The position numbers were made by a program, and so were the translations under genes. The notes under the pieces are model-generated. The model was not told where the DNA came from, searched no databases, and saw nothing but the letters and a program-made list of their open reading frames with translations. Below are positions 25,780-36,354 of a stretch of DNA of 64,000 bases, one piece after another (positions within the stretch are counted from its first letter, which is position 1; each line of letters starts with the position of its first letter). This stretch comes from Pseudomonas marginalis (lineage in GTDB: Bacteria; Pseudomonadota; Gammaproteobacteria; Pseudomonadales; Pseudomonadaceae): positions 5,748,001 through 5,812,000 of the forward strand of contig NZ_JALJWV010000001.1 in the NCBI RefSeq assembly GCF_024169655.1. Reading direction: 5' to 3'.

Positions 25780-27095
25780 TGAACAACTTCAAGGCATTGG
25801 TGGAGTGGCTCAAGCAGGCCATCACCGACAAGGAACAATTTCACCTGGGCTATGCCGCAGAGTCGTCCGAATTCGTGCGTTTCAACCACGCCAAGGTGCG
25901 TCAGGCCGGCCAGGTGCAACAAGCCAGCCTCAACCTCAAACTGATCAACGACGGCCGCCATGCCGACCTCAGCATCACCCTCGGCGGCGAACCGGCGCTG
26001 GACCGCCAGCGCCTCGCCGATGGCCTGCAACAACTGCGCGAAACCTTGCCGTTGCTGCCCCACGATCCTTACCTGTTGCTCAACCACAACGCCTGGCAAA
26101 GCCACAACGAACAGGCCCGGCCACTGCCCGAGCTGAGCCAGGTGCTGGAAGACATCAACCAGGCGGCACACGGCGTCGATCTGGTCGGCTTCTACGCCGC
26201 CGGCCCGATCAGCCGTGGCTTCGCCAGTTCCGATGGCGCGTTTGGCTGGCATCAGGCCAATAGTTTCAACTTCGACTTCAGCCTGTTCCACGCCAACGGC
26301 GAAGCGGTCAAAGCCAGTTACGCCGGCAACGAATGGAACAGCGCCGAGTTCGCCCGCCGCTTCCAACAGGCTCGCGAACAGCTGGAGTTCCTCGGACGGC
26401 CACTGCACACGCTGGCGCCCGGCGAGTACCGCGCCTACCTGGCGCCGGCAGCCCTGGAAGAAATCGTCAGCCTCATCACCTGGGGCGGTTTTTCCGCCCA
26501 GGCCATCGCCAGCAAAAGCAGCTCGCTGCAGCGGCTGTATGCCGGCGAGCAGTCGTTGAGCACGCTGGTGACGGTGGATGAGCACATCAGCGGTTCCCTC
26601 AGCCCGGCGTTCTCCAGCGAAGGCTACCCGTGCAGTGACGTCACGCTGATCCACGCCGGCCAGGGCGCCGGCCAACTGGTCAATTCGCGCAGCGCCGCCG
26701 AATACGGCCTCAGCGCCAACGGCGCCAGCGGCGACGAATCCCCCAGCGCGTTGCAGATGGCGGCGGGCAGCCTGACCCAGGCCGATATCCTCAAGCAATT
26801 GGGCACCGGGCTGTATATCAGCAACCTGTGGTACCTGAACTACTCCGACCTGCCGGCGGCGCGCCTGACCGGCATGACGCGGTTCGCCACGTTCTGGGTG
26901 GAGGACGGCGAGATCAAGGCGCCGGTCAGCACGATGCGTTTTGATGACAGCGTCTACAGCCTGCTCGGCTCACAACTCGAAGCGCTGACCGCCGAGCGCG
27001 AATTGCTGCTGTCGGCCAGTACCTACAGCCAGCGCAATACCGCGTCCAATCTGTTGCCGGGGGCGTTGGTCAAGCGACTGACCCTGACCCTGTAA
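25779..27095 (+). CDS. TldE/PmbA-type metalloprotease partner subunit
   Basis: A 438-residue TldE/PmbA-like protein; these lack the HExxxH motif and pair with TldD to close the proteolytic chamber. The C-terminal half has the PmbA pattern NLWYLNYSDLPAARLTGMTR followed by ATFWVEDGEIKAPVSTMRF. The first bases overlap the TldD-like stop codon, showing translational coupling. No precursor-peptide gene is visible beside the pair. Confidence 0.87.
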   Translation: MNNFKALVEWLKQAITDKEQFHLGYAAESSEFVRFNHAKVRQAGQVQQASLNLKLINDGRHADLSITLGGEPALDRQRLADGLQQLRETLPLLPHDPYLLLNHNAWQSHNEQARPLPELSQVLEDINQAAHGVDLVGFYAAGPISRGFASSDGAFGWHQANSFNFDFSLFHANGEAVKASYAGNEWNSAEFARRFQQAREQLEFLGRPLHTLAPGEYRAYLAPAALEEIVSLITWGGFSAQAIASKSSSLQRLYAGEQSLSTLVTVDEHISGSLSPAFSSEGYPCSDVTLIHAGQGAGQLVNSRSAAEYGLSANGASGDESPSALQMAAGSLTQADILKQLGTGLYISNLWYLNYSDLPAARLTGMTRFATFWVEDGEIKAPVSTMRFDDSVYSLLGSQLEALTAERELLLSASTYSQRNTASNLLPGALVKRLTLTL

Positions 27096-27111
27096 CCGAC
27101 AGTAGTCTGCT

Positions 27112-27140
27112 TGTGGGTGGGGGCTTGCTCCCTCCCACAT
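27112..27140. repeat. Single compact REP hairpin
   Basis: TTGTGGGTGGGGGCTTGCTC with CCTCCCACA forms a hairpin 17 bases after the TldE-like stop codon; it could serve as a weak terminator. Confidence 0.75.
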
Positions 27141-27277
27141 TGCTTTGTGTTGATTTCAGACGTCCTGTTTCAACATGTCCTACAACTAAATCAGACCCCT
27201 CTCACCGCCCGCCCAAGGCCGGTTGTCGCCTGCAAAAAACCTCGTTATAACGGTTGGTGGCATCCTGCCATCCAACC

Positions 27278-27322
27278 CACGTGCCCGCACGTGATGTATG
27301 ACCTTGCCTGGTAAACGGCAAG
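27278..27322 (+). promoter_or_regulatory. Palindromic leader upstream of the RhlA homologue
   Basis: Two structures precede the gene. CACGTG, CCCG, CACGTG (27278-27293) is both a direct repeat of a 6-bp palindrome and a hairpin. CTTGCC (27303-27308) pairs with GGCAAG (27317-27322) just before the CTGGAGCG ribosome site. Either could act in transcription or translation control; no regulator can be named. Confidence 0.4.
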
Positions 27323-27335
27323 CTGGAGCGTTGAC

Positions 27336-28226
27336 ATGAACCATGGAAGTTTTGTCATTGAAAAGCTGTTCAAGCACTACAACGTTCATGTTGAGCAGCT
27401 AGGAAACGATTCGGAAAAGAAGACCGTGCTGTTGGTCAACGGCGCGCTGTCCACCACCCGCTCATTTGCCCGTACCAGCAAATGCCTGGCCGAGCATTTC
27501 AATGTATTGCTGTTCGACCTGCCGTTCTCCGGTTATTCACGCGAGCACAACACCGACCTGGACCTGGTGACCAAGGACGACGAGGTACAAATCCTGCGGG
27601 CGCTGGTGGAGCGTTTCCAGGTCAACCACTTGGTGTCGGCCTCATGGGGCGGCATCTCCACGCTGCTGACCCTGGCACACAACCCGCCCTCCATCGAAAG
27701 CTCGGTGGTGATGGCGCTGGCGCCGAACCTCAACCCGGCGATGCTCGACTACGTCGAGCGGGTGCGCGTGCTGATCGAGGCCGATGACAAGTCCGCCGTC
27801 GGCCATTTGCTCAACGAAACGGTGGGCAAATACTTGTCGCCGCGGCTCAAGCGCAACAACCATCGGCACCTGTCGAACATGGCCACCACCGAATACCGCC
27901 AGGCGCGCTTTCATATCCACCAGGTGCTGGCGATGGGCGATGGCAACTACCTGCCGCAGCTCACCCGGATCGAAACACCGGTGCATTTCCTCAACGGCAC
28001 GCTGGACGAATACACCCCGGCCACCGAAGCCCGACTGTTCAAGCAATACGTAGGCCGCAGCAGCTTTGCCGTCGCCGAACATACCGGGCATTTGCTCGAC
28101 CTGGAGTCCCGCGAGGCGGCGCTGGCGGTCCACCGGGCGCTGCTGGATTTCCTGGTGGGCGAGCACGCGACGCTGTCGGATTTAGACGAACCTTCAGTGG
28201 GAAAAGGAGCGACGAATGACGCATAA
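27336..28226 (+). CDS. RhlA-like 3-(3-hydroxyalkanoyloxy)alkanoate synthase homologue
   Basis: The 296-residue alpha/beta hydrolase is very similar, from memory, to RhlA of P. aeruginosa: VNGALSTTRSFARTSKCLAE, LFDLPFSGYSREHN, VNHLVSASWGGISTLLTL (nucleophile serine in SWGG), GHLLNETVGKYL and the late TGHLLDLES with the catalytic histidine. RhlA couples two 3-hydroxyacyl units into the lipid part of rhamnolipids; the related PhaG releases 3-hydroxydecanoate. Sequence resemblance is closer to RhlA. No rhlB glycosyltransferase follows; an MFS exporter does, 35 bases later. The product may be a free HAA surfactant or PHA precursor. Confidence 0.82.
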   Translation: MNHGSFVIEKLFKHYNVHVEQLGNDSEKKTVLLVNGALSTTRSFARTSKCLAEHFNVLLFDLPFSGYSREHNTDLDLVTKDDEVQILRALVERFQVNHLVSASWGGISTLLTLAHNPPSIESSVVMALAPNLNPAMLDYVERVRVLIEADDKSAVGHLLNETVGKYLSPRLKRNNHRHLSNMATTEYRQARFHIHQVLAMGDGNYLPQLTRIETPVHFLNGTLDEYTPATEARLFKQYVGRSSFAVAEHTGHLLDLESREAALAVHRALLDFLVGEHATLSDLDEPSVGKGATNDA

Positions 28227-28261
28227 TCGCCGACACATAGCCTCCTAACAAAAGGGATCCC

Positions 28262-29689
28262 ATGCCGAATCGCGCCCCTCTCGATGCCAAGACCGCCCGC
28301 TGGCTACCCTGGGTGGTCGCGATTGCCTTCTTCATGCAATCGCTGGATGGGACGATTCTCAACACGGCACTGCCGGCCATGGCCCGGGACCTCGCAGAGA
28401 ACCCGCTGCGCATGCAAGGGGTGGTGATCGCCTACATGCTCACCGTCGCCTTGCTGATCCCGGCGTCGGGCTGGATCGCCGACCGCTTCGGCACCAAGAA
28501 AATCTTCTTTGGCGCGATCATGCTGTTCAGCATTGGCTCGCTGCTGTGCGCGCTGTCCAGCAGCTTGACCATGCTGGTCGGCGCGCGGGTGGTCCAGGGC
28601 CTGGGCGGTGCGCTGATGCTGCCGGTCGGCCGACTCGTGGTGCTGCGCGCTTATCCGCGCTCCGAGCTGGTGCGGATCATGGGTTTCATCACCATCCCCG
28701 GCCTGCTCGGCCCGTTGCTCGGGCCGACCATGGGCGGCTGGATGGTGCAATACCTGACGTGGCACTGGATTTTCCTGATCAACCTGCCGGTGGGCATGAT
28801 CGGCTGCTACGCCGTGTGGAAGTTCATCCCCGATCTGCGCGGCAGCGAACGCACGCGTTTCGATGGCGTCGGCTTCCTGCTGTTCGGCGCGGCGATGGTG
28901 CTGATCACCATCGCCATGGAAGGCCTGGGCGAATTGCACCTGCCGCACCTGCGGGTGATGTTGCTGCTGTTTGGCGGGCTGGCGTGCCTGGCGGCCTACT
29001 GGCTGCGCGCCGGGCATATCGATAACCCGCTGTTTTCGCCGGCGCTGTTCAAGACCCGCACCTTTGCGGTGGGCATCCTGGGCAACCTGTTCGCGCGCCT
29101 GGGCAGCGGCGCCTTGCCGTTTCTGGTGCCGTTGCTGCTGCAGGTGGCTTTGGGCTATTCACCCTCCCAGGCCGGGATGAGCATGCTGCCGCTGGCGGCG
29201 GCGGCGATGTTGGCCAAGTCTGTCGCACGGCCGCTGATCGAACGCCTGGGCTACCGCGTGGTATTGACCGGCAACACCCTGGCCCTGGGCCTGATGCTGG
29301 CGAGCATGGGCCTGGTCAGCGAGCAGACGCCCTACCCGCTGCTGCTGGGCATGCTGGCGGTACTGGGGGCAATCAATTCCTTGCAGTTCACCGCGATGAA
29401 CACCGTCACCCTGATCGACCTCGACGATGCCCAGGCCAGCAGCGGCAACAGCTTGCTGTCGGTGGTGGCGCAACTGTCCCTGAGCCTCGGCGTGGCCTGC
29501 GCCGGTGCGCTGCTCGGCGGGTTTACCGCCGAGTCGGGCAATGACGGCGTGAGCACGATACTTGGCGCCTTCCAGTTGACCTTCCTCACCGTGGGCATCA
29601 TGGCGATGCTGGCGGCGGCGATTTTCCTGCAACTGTCGCCAAAAGACGGCAAACGCATCGGCAACCGCGAGCACGACATCGAACACTAG
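28262..29689 (+). CDS. MFS transporter, DHA2 (14-TM) drug/metabolite exporter family
   Basis: The 475-residue membrane protein has the 14-helix drug:H+ antiporter layout, with motif DGTILNTALPAMARDL in helix 1, GWIADRFGTKKIFFGAI between helices 2 and 3, and GRLVVLRAYPRSELVRIMGF. It resembles MdtD-type exporters. The spacing to the RhlA homologue suggests co-transcription and possible export of its lipid product; this is inference from position only. Confidence 0.88.
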   Translation: MPNRAPLDAKTARWLPWVVAIAFFMQSLDGTILNTALPAMARDLAENPLRMQGVVIAYMLTVALLIPASGWIADRFGTKKIFFGAIMLFSIGSLLCALSSSLTMLVGARVVQGLGGALMLPVGRLVVLRAYPRSELVRIMGFITIPGLLGPLLGPTMGGWMVQYLTWHWIFLINLPVGMIGCYAVWKFIPDLRGSERTRFDGVGFLLFGAAMVLITIAMEGLGELHLPHLRVMLLLFGGLACLAAYWLRAGHIDNPLFSPALFKTRTFAVGILGNLFARLGSGALPFLVPLLLQVALGYSPSQAGMSMLPLAAAAMLAKSVARPLIERLGYRVVLTGNTLALGLMLASMGLVSEQTPYPLLLGMLAVLGAINSLQFTAMNTVTLIDLDDAQASSGNSLLSVVAQLSLSLGVACAGALLGGFTAESGNDGVSTILGAFQLTFLTVGIMAMLAAAIFLQLSPKDGKRIGNREHDIEH

Positions 29690-29771
29690 CAGGCGTCTCG
29701 TCGAGAACTTGCAGGGAAAATCCCACGGGGCTGGTACACTGCGCGACATTTTGTTTTGCAGAGCCAGTCCC

Positions 29772-31157
<1,386 letters not shown>

Positions 31158-31183
31158 ACGATCGCCCATCCCATGGAGATCCA

Positions 31184-31274
31184 ATGTGGGAGGGGGCTTG
31201 CCCCCGATGGCGGTGTATCAGTCACCTGATTAATTGACTGGACCACCGCCATCGGGGGCAAGCCCCCTCCCACA
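31184..31274. repeat. REP doublet (REPIN), inverted pair
   Basis: ATGTGGGAGGGGGCTTGCCC and its inverted partner enclose a spacer with GGCGGTG and CACCGCC, giving one long hairpin between dbpA and the YhiN-type gene. Confidence 0.94.
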
Positions 31275-31317
31275 GTTTTGATTGCATTTCAGATCAATAT
31301 TTTGTGAGGACATTGCT

Positions 31318-32496
31318 GTGCGCTCGACCGAAGTTGTGATCATTGGCGCCGGCGCCGCAGGCTTGATGTGCGCACTGACCGCCGCCGGGCGTGGGCGCAA
31401 GGTGATGCTGATCGACCACGCGAACAAGGCCGGCAAGAAGATCCTGATGTCCGGCGGTGGCCGCTGCAATTTCACCAATATGTACACCGAGCCGGCGAAT
31501 TTCCTCTCGCACAACCCGCACTTCTGCAAGTCCGCCCTGGCCCGCTACACCCAATGGGATTTCATCGGGCTGGTGGCCAAGCACGGCGTGCCGTACCACG
31601 AGAAGAAACTCGGCCAATTGTTCTGCGATAACAAATCCAGCGACATCCTCGGCATGCTGCTCGACGAGTGCATCCAGACCGGCGTGAGCCTGCACCTGGA
31701 CACTTCGATTCAAGAGATTGCCAAACTCGACAGTGGCTACCAGTTGCAGACCACGTTGGGCGAGCTGTGCTGCGAGTCCCTGGTGATCGCCACCGGCGGT
31801 TTGTCGATTCCGACGCTGGGCGCAACCGGTTTTGGTTATCAGGTGGCCAGGCAGTTCGGCCACGAACTGCTGCCGACCCGCGCCGGGCTGGTGCCGTTCA
31901 CCATCACCGACCAGCTCAAGGATTTGTGCGGCGAGTTGTCCGGCACCTCGGTGGACTGCCTGGTCAACTGCAACGGCCAGAGCTTTCGCGAGAACCTCCT
32001 GTTTACCCATCGCGGCCTGAGCGGGCCGGCGATTTTGCAGATTTCCTCCTACTGGGAATCCGGTGACACGGTCGAGATCAACCTGCTGCCCGACCACGAC
32101 GCCCACGCCTGGCTGCAACAGCAACAGGCCGAGCGCCCCAACAGCGAGCTGAAAACCCTGCTGGGTGAGATCTTCACCAAGAAGATGGCCAACCTGCTGG
32201 CGGACACCTGGTTCGTGTCCAAGCCGATGAAGCAGTACACCCACGCCGAACTGGCCGACATCGCGCAAAAACTGGCGAGCTGGCAACTGGTCCCGGCAGG
32301 CACCGAGGGCTACCGCACCGCCGAAGTGACACTGGGCGGCGTGGATACGCGAGAAGTGTCGTCCAAGACCATGGAATCGCTGAAAAGCCCGGGCTTGTAC
32401 TTTATCGGTGAAGTACTGGATGTGACCGGCCACCTCGGTGGTTTCAACTTCCAGTGGGCCTGGGCTTCCGGCTACGCCGCCGCGCAATATGCCTGA
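31318..32496 (+). CDS. HI0933/YhiN-family flavoprotein
   Basis: The product has 392 residues from a GTG start at 31318, supported by TGAGGA 9 bases upstream. It has the FAD-binding dinucleotide motif VVIIGAGAAGLMCAL, the family motif KILMSGGGRCNFTN near residue 45, LFTHRGLSGPAILQ in the middle and the closing GFNFQWAWASGYAA. The family is a conserved cytosolic flavoprotein class of uncertain substrate. Transcribed alone between two REP elements. Confidence 0.9.
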   Translation: MRSTEVVIIGAGAAGLMCALTAAGRGRKVMLIDHANKAGKKILMSGGGRCNFTNMYTEPANFLSHNPHFCKSALARYTQWDFIGLVAKHGVPYHEKKLGQLFCDNKSSDILGMLLDECIQTGVSLHLDTSIQEIAKLDSGYQLQTTLGELCCESLVIATGGLSIPTLGATGFGYQVARQFGHELLPTRAGLVPFTITDQLKDLCGELSGTSVDCLVNCNGQSFRENLLFTHRGLSGPAILQISSYWESGDTVEINLLPDHDAHAWLQQQQAERPNSELKTLLGEIFTKKMANLLADTWFVSKPMKQYTHAELADIAQKLASWQLVPAGTEGYRTAEVTLGGVDTREVSSKTMESLKSPGLYFIGEVLDVTGHLGGFNFQWAWASGYAAAQYA

Positions 32497-32511
32497 AGGA
32501 TGTACTCGGTC

Positions 32512-32547
32512 AAAATGTGGGAGGGGGCTTGCCCCCTCCCACATTTT
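32512..32547. repeat. Single compact REP hairpin
   Basis: AAAATGTGGGAGGGGG and its perfect complement around CTTG; the trailing TTTT makes it a plausible terminator for the upstream flavoprotein gene. Confidence 0.85.
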
Positions 32548-32658
32548 GATTTTCGGTGTGCCAGTGAGTAATTTTGTGCAGTGATGTGATCACCACCCTT
32601 GCCGCAGCGTCCCTGATAGCTCAATTTAGCGGCATCGTCCCGGAAGACTCCAGCCTTC

Positions 32659-34842
32659 ATGTCATCGACCTCGTTCAACCACTCCATGCGGCGCCTGTGG
32701 GCGCTGGATAAATTCAGTTACAGCGTTCGGGTCTTCATCGCCCTCACCGGCAGCATGGCGCTGTGCTGGTACCAAGATGAAATGACGCTGCTGATCCCGC
32801 TGTTCCTGGGAATTATCGCCAGCGCCCTGGCTGAGACCGACGACAGTTGGCAAGGCCGCCTCAATGCCCTGGCGGTGACGCTGGTGTGTTTCAGCATTGC
32901 CGCGCTGTCGGTGGAGCTGCTGTTCCCCTACCCGTGGGCCTTTGCGGTCGCCCTGGCCCTGGCGAGTTTTGGCCTGACCATGCTCGGCGCCCTTGGCGAG
33001 CGGTATGGCGCGATTGCTTCGGCCACCTTGATCCTGTCGGTCTACACCATGATCGGCGTGGACCAACGTGGCGGCGCCGTTACGGATTTCTGGCATGAAC
33101 CGCTGCTGCTGGTGGCCGGGGCCGCCTGGTACGGGGCGCTGTCGGTGCTGTGGCAGGTGCTGTTTTCCAACCAGCCGGTGCAGCAAAGCCTGGCGCGGTT
33201 GTTTCGCGAATTGGGGCATTACCTCAAGCTCAAATCGTCGCTGTTCGAGCCGATCCGCCAGTTGAACGTGGAGGCGCGACGCCTGGAGCTGGCCCAGCAA
33301 AACGGCCGGGTAGTGGCCGCACTGAATGCGGCGAAGGAAATCATCCTGCACCGCGTCGGCAATGGGCGGCCGGGCTCGAAGGTCAGTCGTTACCTCAAGC
33401 TGTACTTCCTGGCCCAGGACATCCACGAACGCGCCAGTTCGTCCCACTACCCCTACAACGCCCTGGCCGAGGCCTTCTTCCATAGCGATGTGCTATTCCG
33501 CTGCCAGCGCCTGCTGCGCCAGCAAGGCAAGGCTTGCGAGGCCCTGGCCGAGTCGATCCAACTGCGCCAGCCGTTCATCTATGACGCCAGCTTCGCCGAA
33601 GCCCTGGGCGACCTGAACGCGTCCATGGAACACCTGCGCATCCAGAGCAACCCGGCCTGGCGCGGTCTGCTGCGTTCCTTGCGTGCGCTGGCGGCCAACC
33701 TGTCGACCCTCGACCGCCTGCTGGGCGACGCCAGCAACCCTGACGCGCTGGCCGACGCCACTGACAGCAACCTGCTCGATCGCGCCCCGCGCAACCTCAA
33801 AGAAATGTGGACGCGCCTGCGCACCCAACTCACGCCGACCTCGCTGCTGTTCCGCCACGCCTTACGCCTGGCCCTGGCGTTGACCATCGGCTATGGCACC
33901 CTGCACGCGATCCACGCCTCCCAGGGCTACTGGATCATCCTCACCACCCTGTTCGTCTGCCAGCCCAACTACGGCGCCACCCGGCGCAAGCTCGGCCAGC
34001 GGATCATCGGCACAGCCATCGGTCTCACCGTGGCCTGGGCACTGTTCGACCTGTTCCCCAGCGCCCTGGTGCAATCGATGTTCGCCATCGCCGCAGGCCT
34101 GGTGTTCTTTATCAACCGCACCACCCGCTACACCCTGGCCACGGCGGCAATCACCTTGATGGTGCTGTTCTGCTTCAATCAGGTGGGCGATGGCTACGGG
34201 CTGTTCCTGCCACGGTTGTTCGACACCTTGATCGGCAGCGTGATTGCCGGCCTGACCGTGTTCCTGTTCCTGCCGGACTGGCAAGGCCGGCGCCTGAACA
34301 AAGTGCTGGCCAACACCCTGACCTGCAACAGCATCTACCTGCGCCAGATCATGCAGCAATACGCCGCCGGCAAACGCGACGACCTCGCCTATCGCCTGGC
34401 CCGACGCAATGCACACAACGCCGATGCGGCGCTGTCCACCACCCTGGCGAATATGCTGATGGAGCCGGGGCACTTTCGAAAGGAAGCCGATGTGGGCTTC
34501 CGCTTCCTGGTGCTGTCCCACACCTTGCTCAGCTACCTGTCGGGGCTCGGCGCACACCGCGAAACCCAACTGCCGGCCGACGTGCGCGAGCACTTGATCG
34601 ACGGCGCGGGGAAAACCCTGGCGGCGAGCATCGACGAAATCGCCACGGGGCTGGCCAGTAAACAGCCGATCGCGATTCAGAGCGATGCCGAGGAAGCGTT
34701 GGCCGCCGAGCTGGAACAGATGCCCGATGAGATCGATGAAGGACAGCGTTTGGTGCAGACGCAACTGGCGTTGATTTGCCGGCAGTTGGGGCCATTGCGC
34801 ACCCTGGCGGCGCACCTGATCAAAGACACCAGCGCGGAGTAG
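32659..34842 (+). CDS. yccS: YccS/FUSC-family inner membrane protein
   Basis: A 727-residue protein starting MSSTSFNHSMRRLWALDKFS. It has two sets of transmembrane helices (roughly residues 20-160 and 395-540), each followed by a large cytoplasmic helical part, the layout of YccS and aromatic-acid exporter-like FUSC proteins. The second membrane set contains GYWIILTTLFVCQPNYGATR, the FUSC signature. Its role in Pseudomonas is unknown; efflux is the usual suggestion. It is convergent with the next gene, only four bases apart. Confidence 0.9.
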   Translation: MSSTSFNHSMRRLWALDKFSYSVRVFIALTGSMALCWYQDEMTLLIPLFLGIIASALAETDDSWQGRLNALAVTLVCFSIAALSVELLFPYPWAFAVALALASFGLTMLGALGERYGAIASATLILSVYTMIGVDQRGGAVTDFWHEPLLLVAGAAWYGALSVLWQVLFSNQPVQQSLARLFRELGHYLKLKSSLFEPIRQLNVEARRLELAQQNGRVVAALNAAKEIILHRVGNGRPGSKVSRYLKLYFLAQDIHERASSSHYPYNALAEAFFHSDVLFRCQRLLRQQGKACEALAESIQLRQPFIYDASFAEALGDLNASMEHLRIQSNPAWRGLLRSLRALAANLSTLDRLLGDASNPDALADATDSNLLDRAPRNLKEMWTRLRTQLTPTSLLFRHALRLALALTIGYGTLHAIHASQGYWIILTTLFVCQPNYGATRRKLGQRIIGTAIGLTVAWALFDLFPSALVQSMFAIAAGLVFFINRTTRYTLATAAITLMVLFCFNQVGDGYGLFLPRLFDTLIGSVIAGLTVFLFLPDWQGRRLNKVLANTLTCNSIYLRQIMQQYAAGKRDDLAYRLARRNAHNADAALSTTLANMLMEPGHFRKEADVGFRFLVLSHTLLSYLSGLGAHRETQLPADVREHLIDGAGKTLAASIDEIATGLASKQPIAIQSDAEEALAAELEQMPDEIDEGQRLVQTQLALICRQLGPLRTLAAHLIKDTSAE

Positions 34843-34846
34843 GCGC

Positions 34847-35584
34847 CTACATCCCGTGCTGCTTCATCAACCGCGCGTAGCTGCCATCGGTCTTCATCTT
34901 GGCAATCTCGCGGTCAAAGCTGGCAACGATCTGCTCATGCTCGGGGTTCTTCAGGCTGACCAGAATATGCAGGCTGTTTTCACTCAACGGCTGCGGCAAA
35001 AACTCCACCGAGTTACGCACCCGCGCCGACTCCTGTGCCAGGTAATAGCGGGCGACATATTCGTCCTCCACCGTCAGGCGTACCCGACGCGCGACGAGCA
35101 TGCGCACCGCCATGGCGAAGTTATGCACCGGGATTTTCTGTAACTGGGGGTCTTGGTCAAACGCCGCTGAATACGCATACCCGCGCACCACGGCGATGGG
35201 GTAGTCGTGCAATTGCTCAAGGTTCTGGAACTCGATGGGATCGTCGCGGCGCTTGATAAACACCAAGCGGTTGATCAGGTATCCAGCGGAAAACTGCCCC
35301 AGATGCGTGCGCGCGTCGTCATACCAGGCGTTGACCAACACGTCGTAGCGCCCATCGCCGACGCCCATCAACGCGCGGGCCCAGGGCACCTGCTCGAAAT
35401 CACTGGCATAACCGGCGCGGGCCAAGGCCGTGCTAACAATATCGGTAGCCAGCCCGCCATTGATCAAGGTGGCATCGGTAAAGGGCGGCCAGGCATCCGC
35501 CACCAGGCGCAGACGCTGCGCAAACGCCGGCTGGGCCATCAACAACATTCCAATCAAAGCAACGGCACGAGAGAATCGCGGCAT
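34847..35584 (-). CDS. Family 3 periplasmic solute-binding protein
   Basis: The 245-residue protein has a signal peptide ending AQPAFA and the type 3 extracellular binding-protein fold (LRLVADAWPPFTDATL, then GRYDVLVNAWYDDAR and AVVRGYAYSAAF). It lacks adjacent permease or ATPase genes. Such orphan proteins in Pseudomonas are often sensors or serve distant transporters. Ligand unknown; amino acid-like is the usual family assumption. Confidence 0.85.
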   Translation of the reverse strand: MPRFSRAVALIGMLLMAQPAFAQRLRLVADAWPPFTDATLINGGLATDIVSTALARAGYASDFEQVPWARALMGVGDGRYDVLVNAWYDDARTHLGQFSAGYLINRLVFIKRRDDPIEFQNLEQLHDYPIAVVRGYAYSAAFDQDPQLQKIPVHNFAMAVRMLVARRVRLTVEDEYVARYYLAQESARVRNSVEFLPQPLSENSLHILVSLKNPEHEQIVASFDREIAKMKTDGSYARLMKQHGM

Positions 35585-35786
35585 GCTTAAAATCCTTGGC
35601 GGGCAGGTGGTGGCCTTGACTCAGGCAGTGCCTGAGGATCTAACAGTAGCTCAGATTACACAAAGAACCCGGCGCTGAATGCACACAATGATGGCAGATT
35701 GACGTCACTGACAAAAATAGCTGATTTAGACAGAAGTACCTACCGCGCTTACTATCCGGGACAGACACTTCCAAGAGAACCGCACT

Positions 35787-36239
35787 ATGACAGTCGAATG
35801 GGTCTGCAAACATCACACCGAGCTGGGCAAGGAACAGCTGTACGCCATTCTGCGCCTGCGCAGCGAGGTCTTCGTCGTCGAGCAAAAGTGCCTCTATCAG
35901 GACATCGACGGGCAGGACCTGCAAGGCGATACCCACCACCTGATGGCCTGGAAAGACGATGAACTGGTGGCCTACCTGCGTCTGCTGGACCCGGAAACCC
36001 AGGCCGGGGATGTGGTGATTGGCCGGGTGATCGTGGCACCGATGGCTCGCGGCACCGGGCTGGGGCATTTGATGATGGAAGAAGCACTCAAGCAGATCGA
36101 CGATATCTGGCCAGAGACGCCGATCTTTCTGTCAGCCCAGGCGCATCTGCAGGGTTATTACGCGCGGTATGGTTTTTTGGTGGCGGGCGAGCAATACCTT
36201 GAAGACGATATTCCCCACATCGGCATGCGGCGCGCCTGA
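35787..36239 (+). CDS. ElaA-type GNAT acetyltransferase
   Basis: The 150-residue protein has the ElaA pattern LYAILRLRSEVFVVEQKCLYQDIDGQD near the start, the acetyl-CoA loop VIVAPMARGTGLGHLMMEEAL and the late AQAHLQGYYARYGF. ElaA proteins are GNAT-family N-acyltransferases of unsettled substrate. A single gene with about 200 bases upstream. Confidence 0.9.
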   Translation: MTVEWVCKHHTELGKEQLYAILRLRSEVFVVEQKCLYQDIDGQDLQGDTHHLMAWKDDELVAYLRLLDPETQAGDVVIGRVIVAPMARGTGLGHLMMEEALKQIDDIWPETPIFLSAQAHLQGYYARYGFLVAGEQYLEDDIPHIGMRRA

Positions 36240-36245
36240 TGGCTC

Positions 36246-36330
36246 CATCGCGAGCAAGCCCGCTGCCACATTCGCGCGCATTCCAAACGGTGTACGCGGT
36301 TAAATGTGGGCGCGGGCTTGCTCGCGATAG
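36246..36330. repeat. REP doublet of a second subtype
   Basis: ATCGCGAGCAAGCCCGCTGC and its inverted partner GCGGGCTTGCTCGCGAT differ from the common element in the window (GAGCAAGC in place of GGGCAAGC). It lies between convergent genes. Confidence 0.9.
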
Positions 36331-36354
36331 CGTCAGCCCAGCGACCGCCAAGCC

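Noticed and set aside
27111..27314. 67-codon open frame upstream of the RhlA homologue
   Set aside because: It begins inside a REP hairpin and has no protein-like features; the region is better read as a leader.
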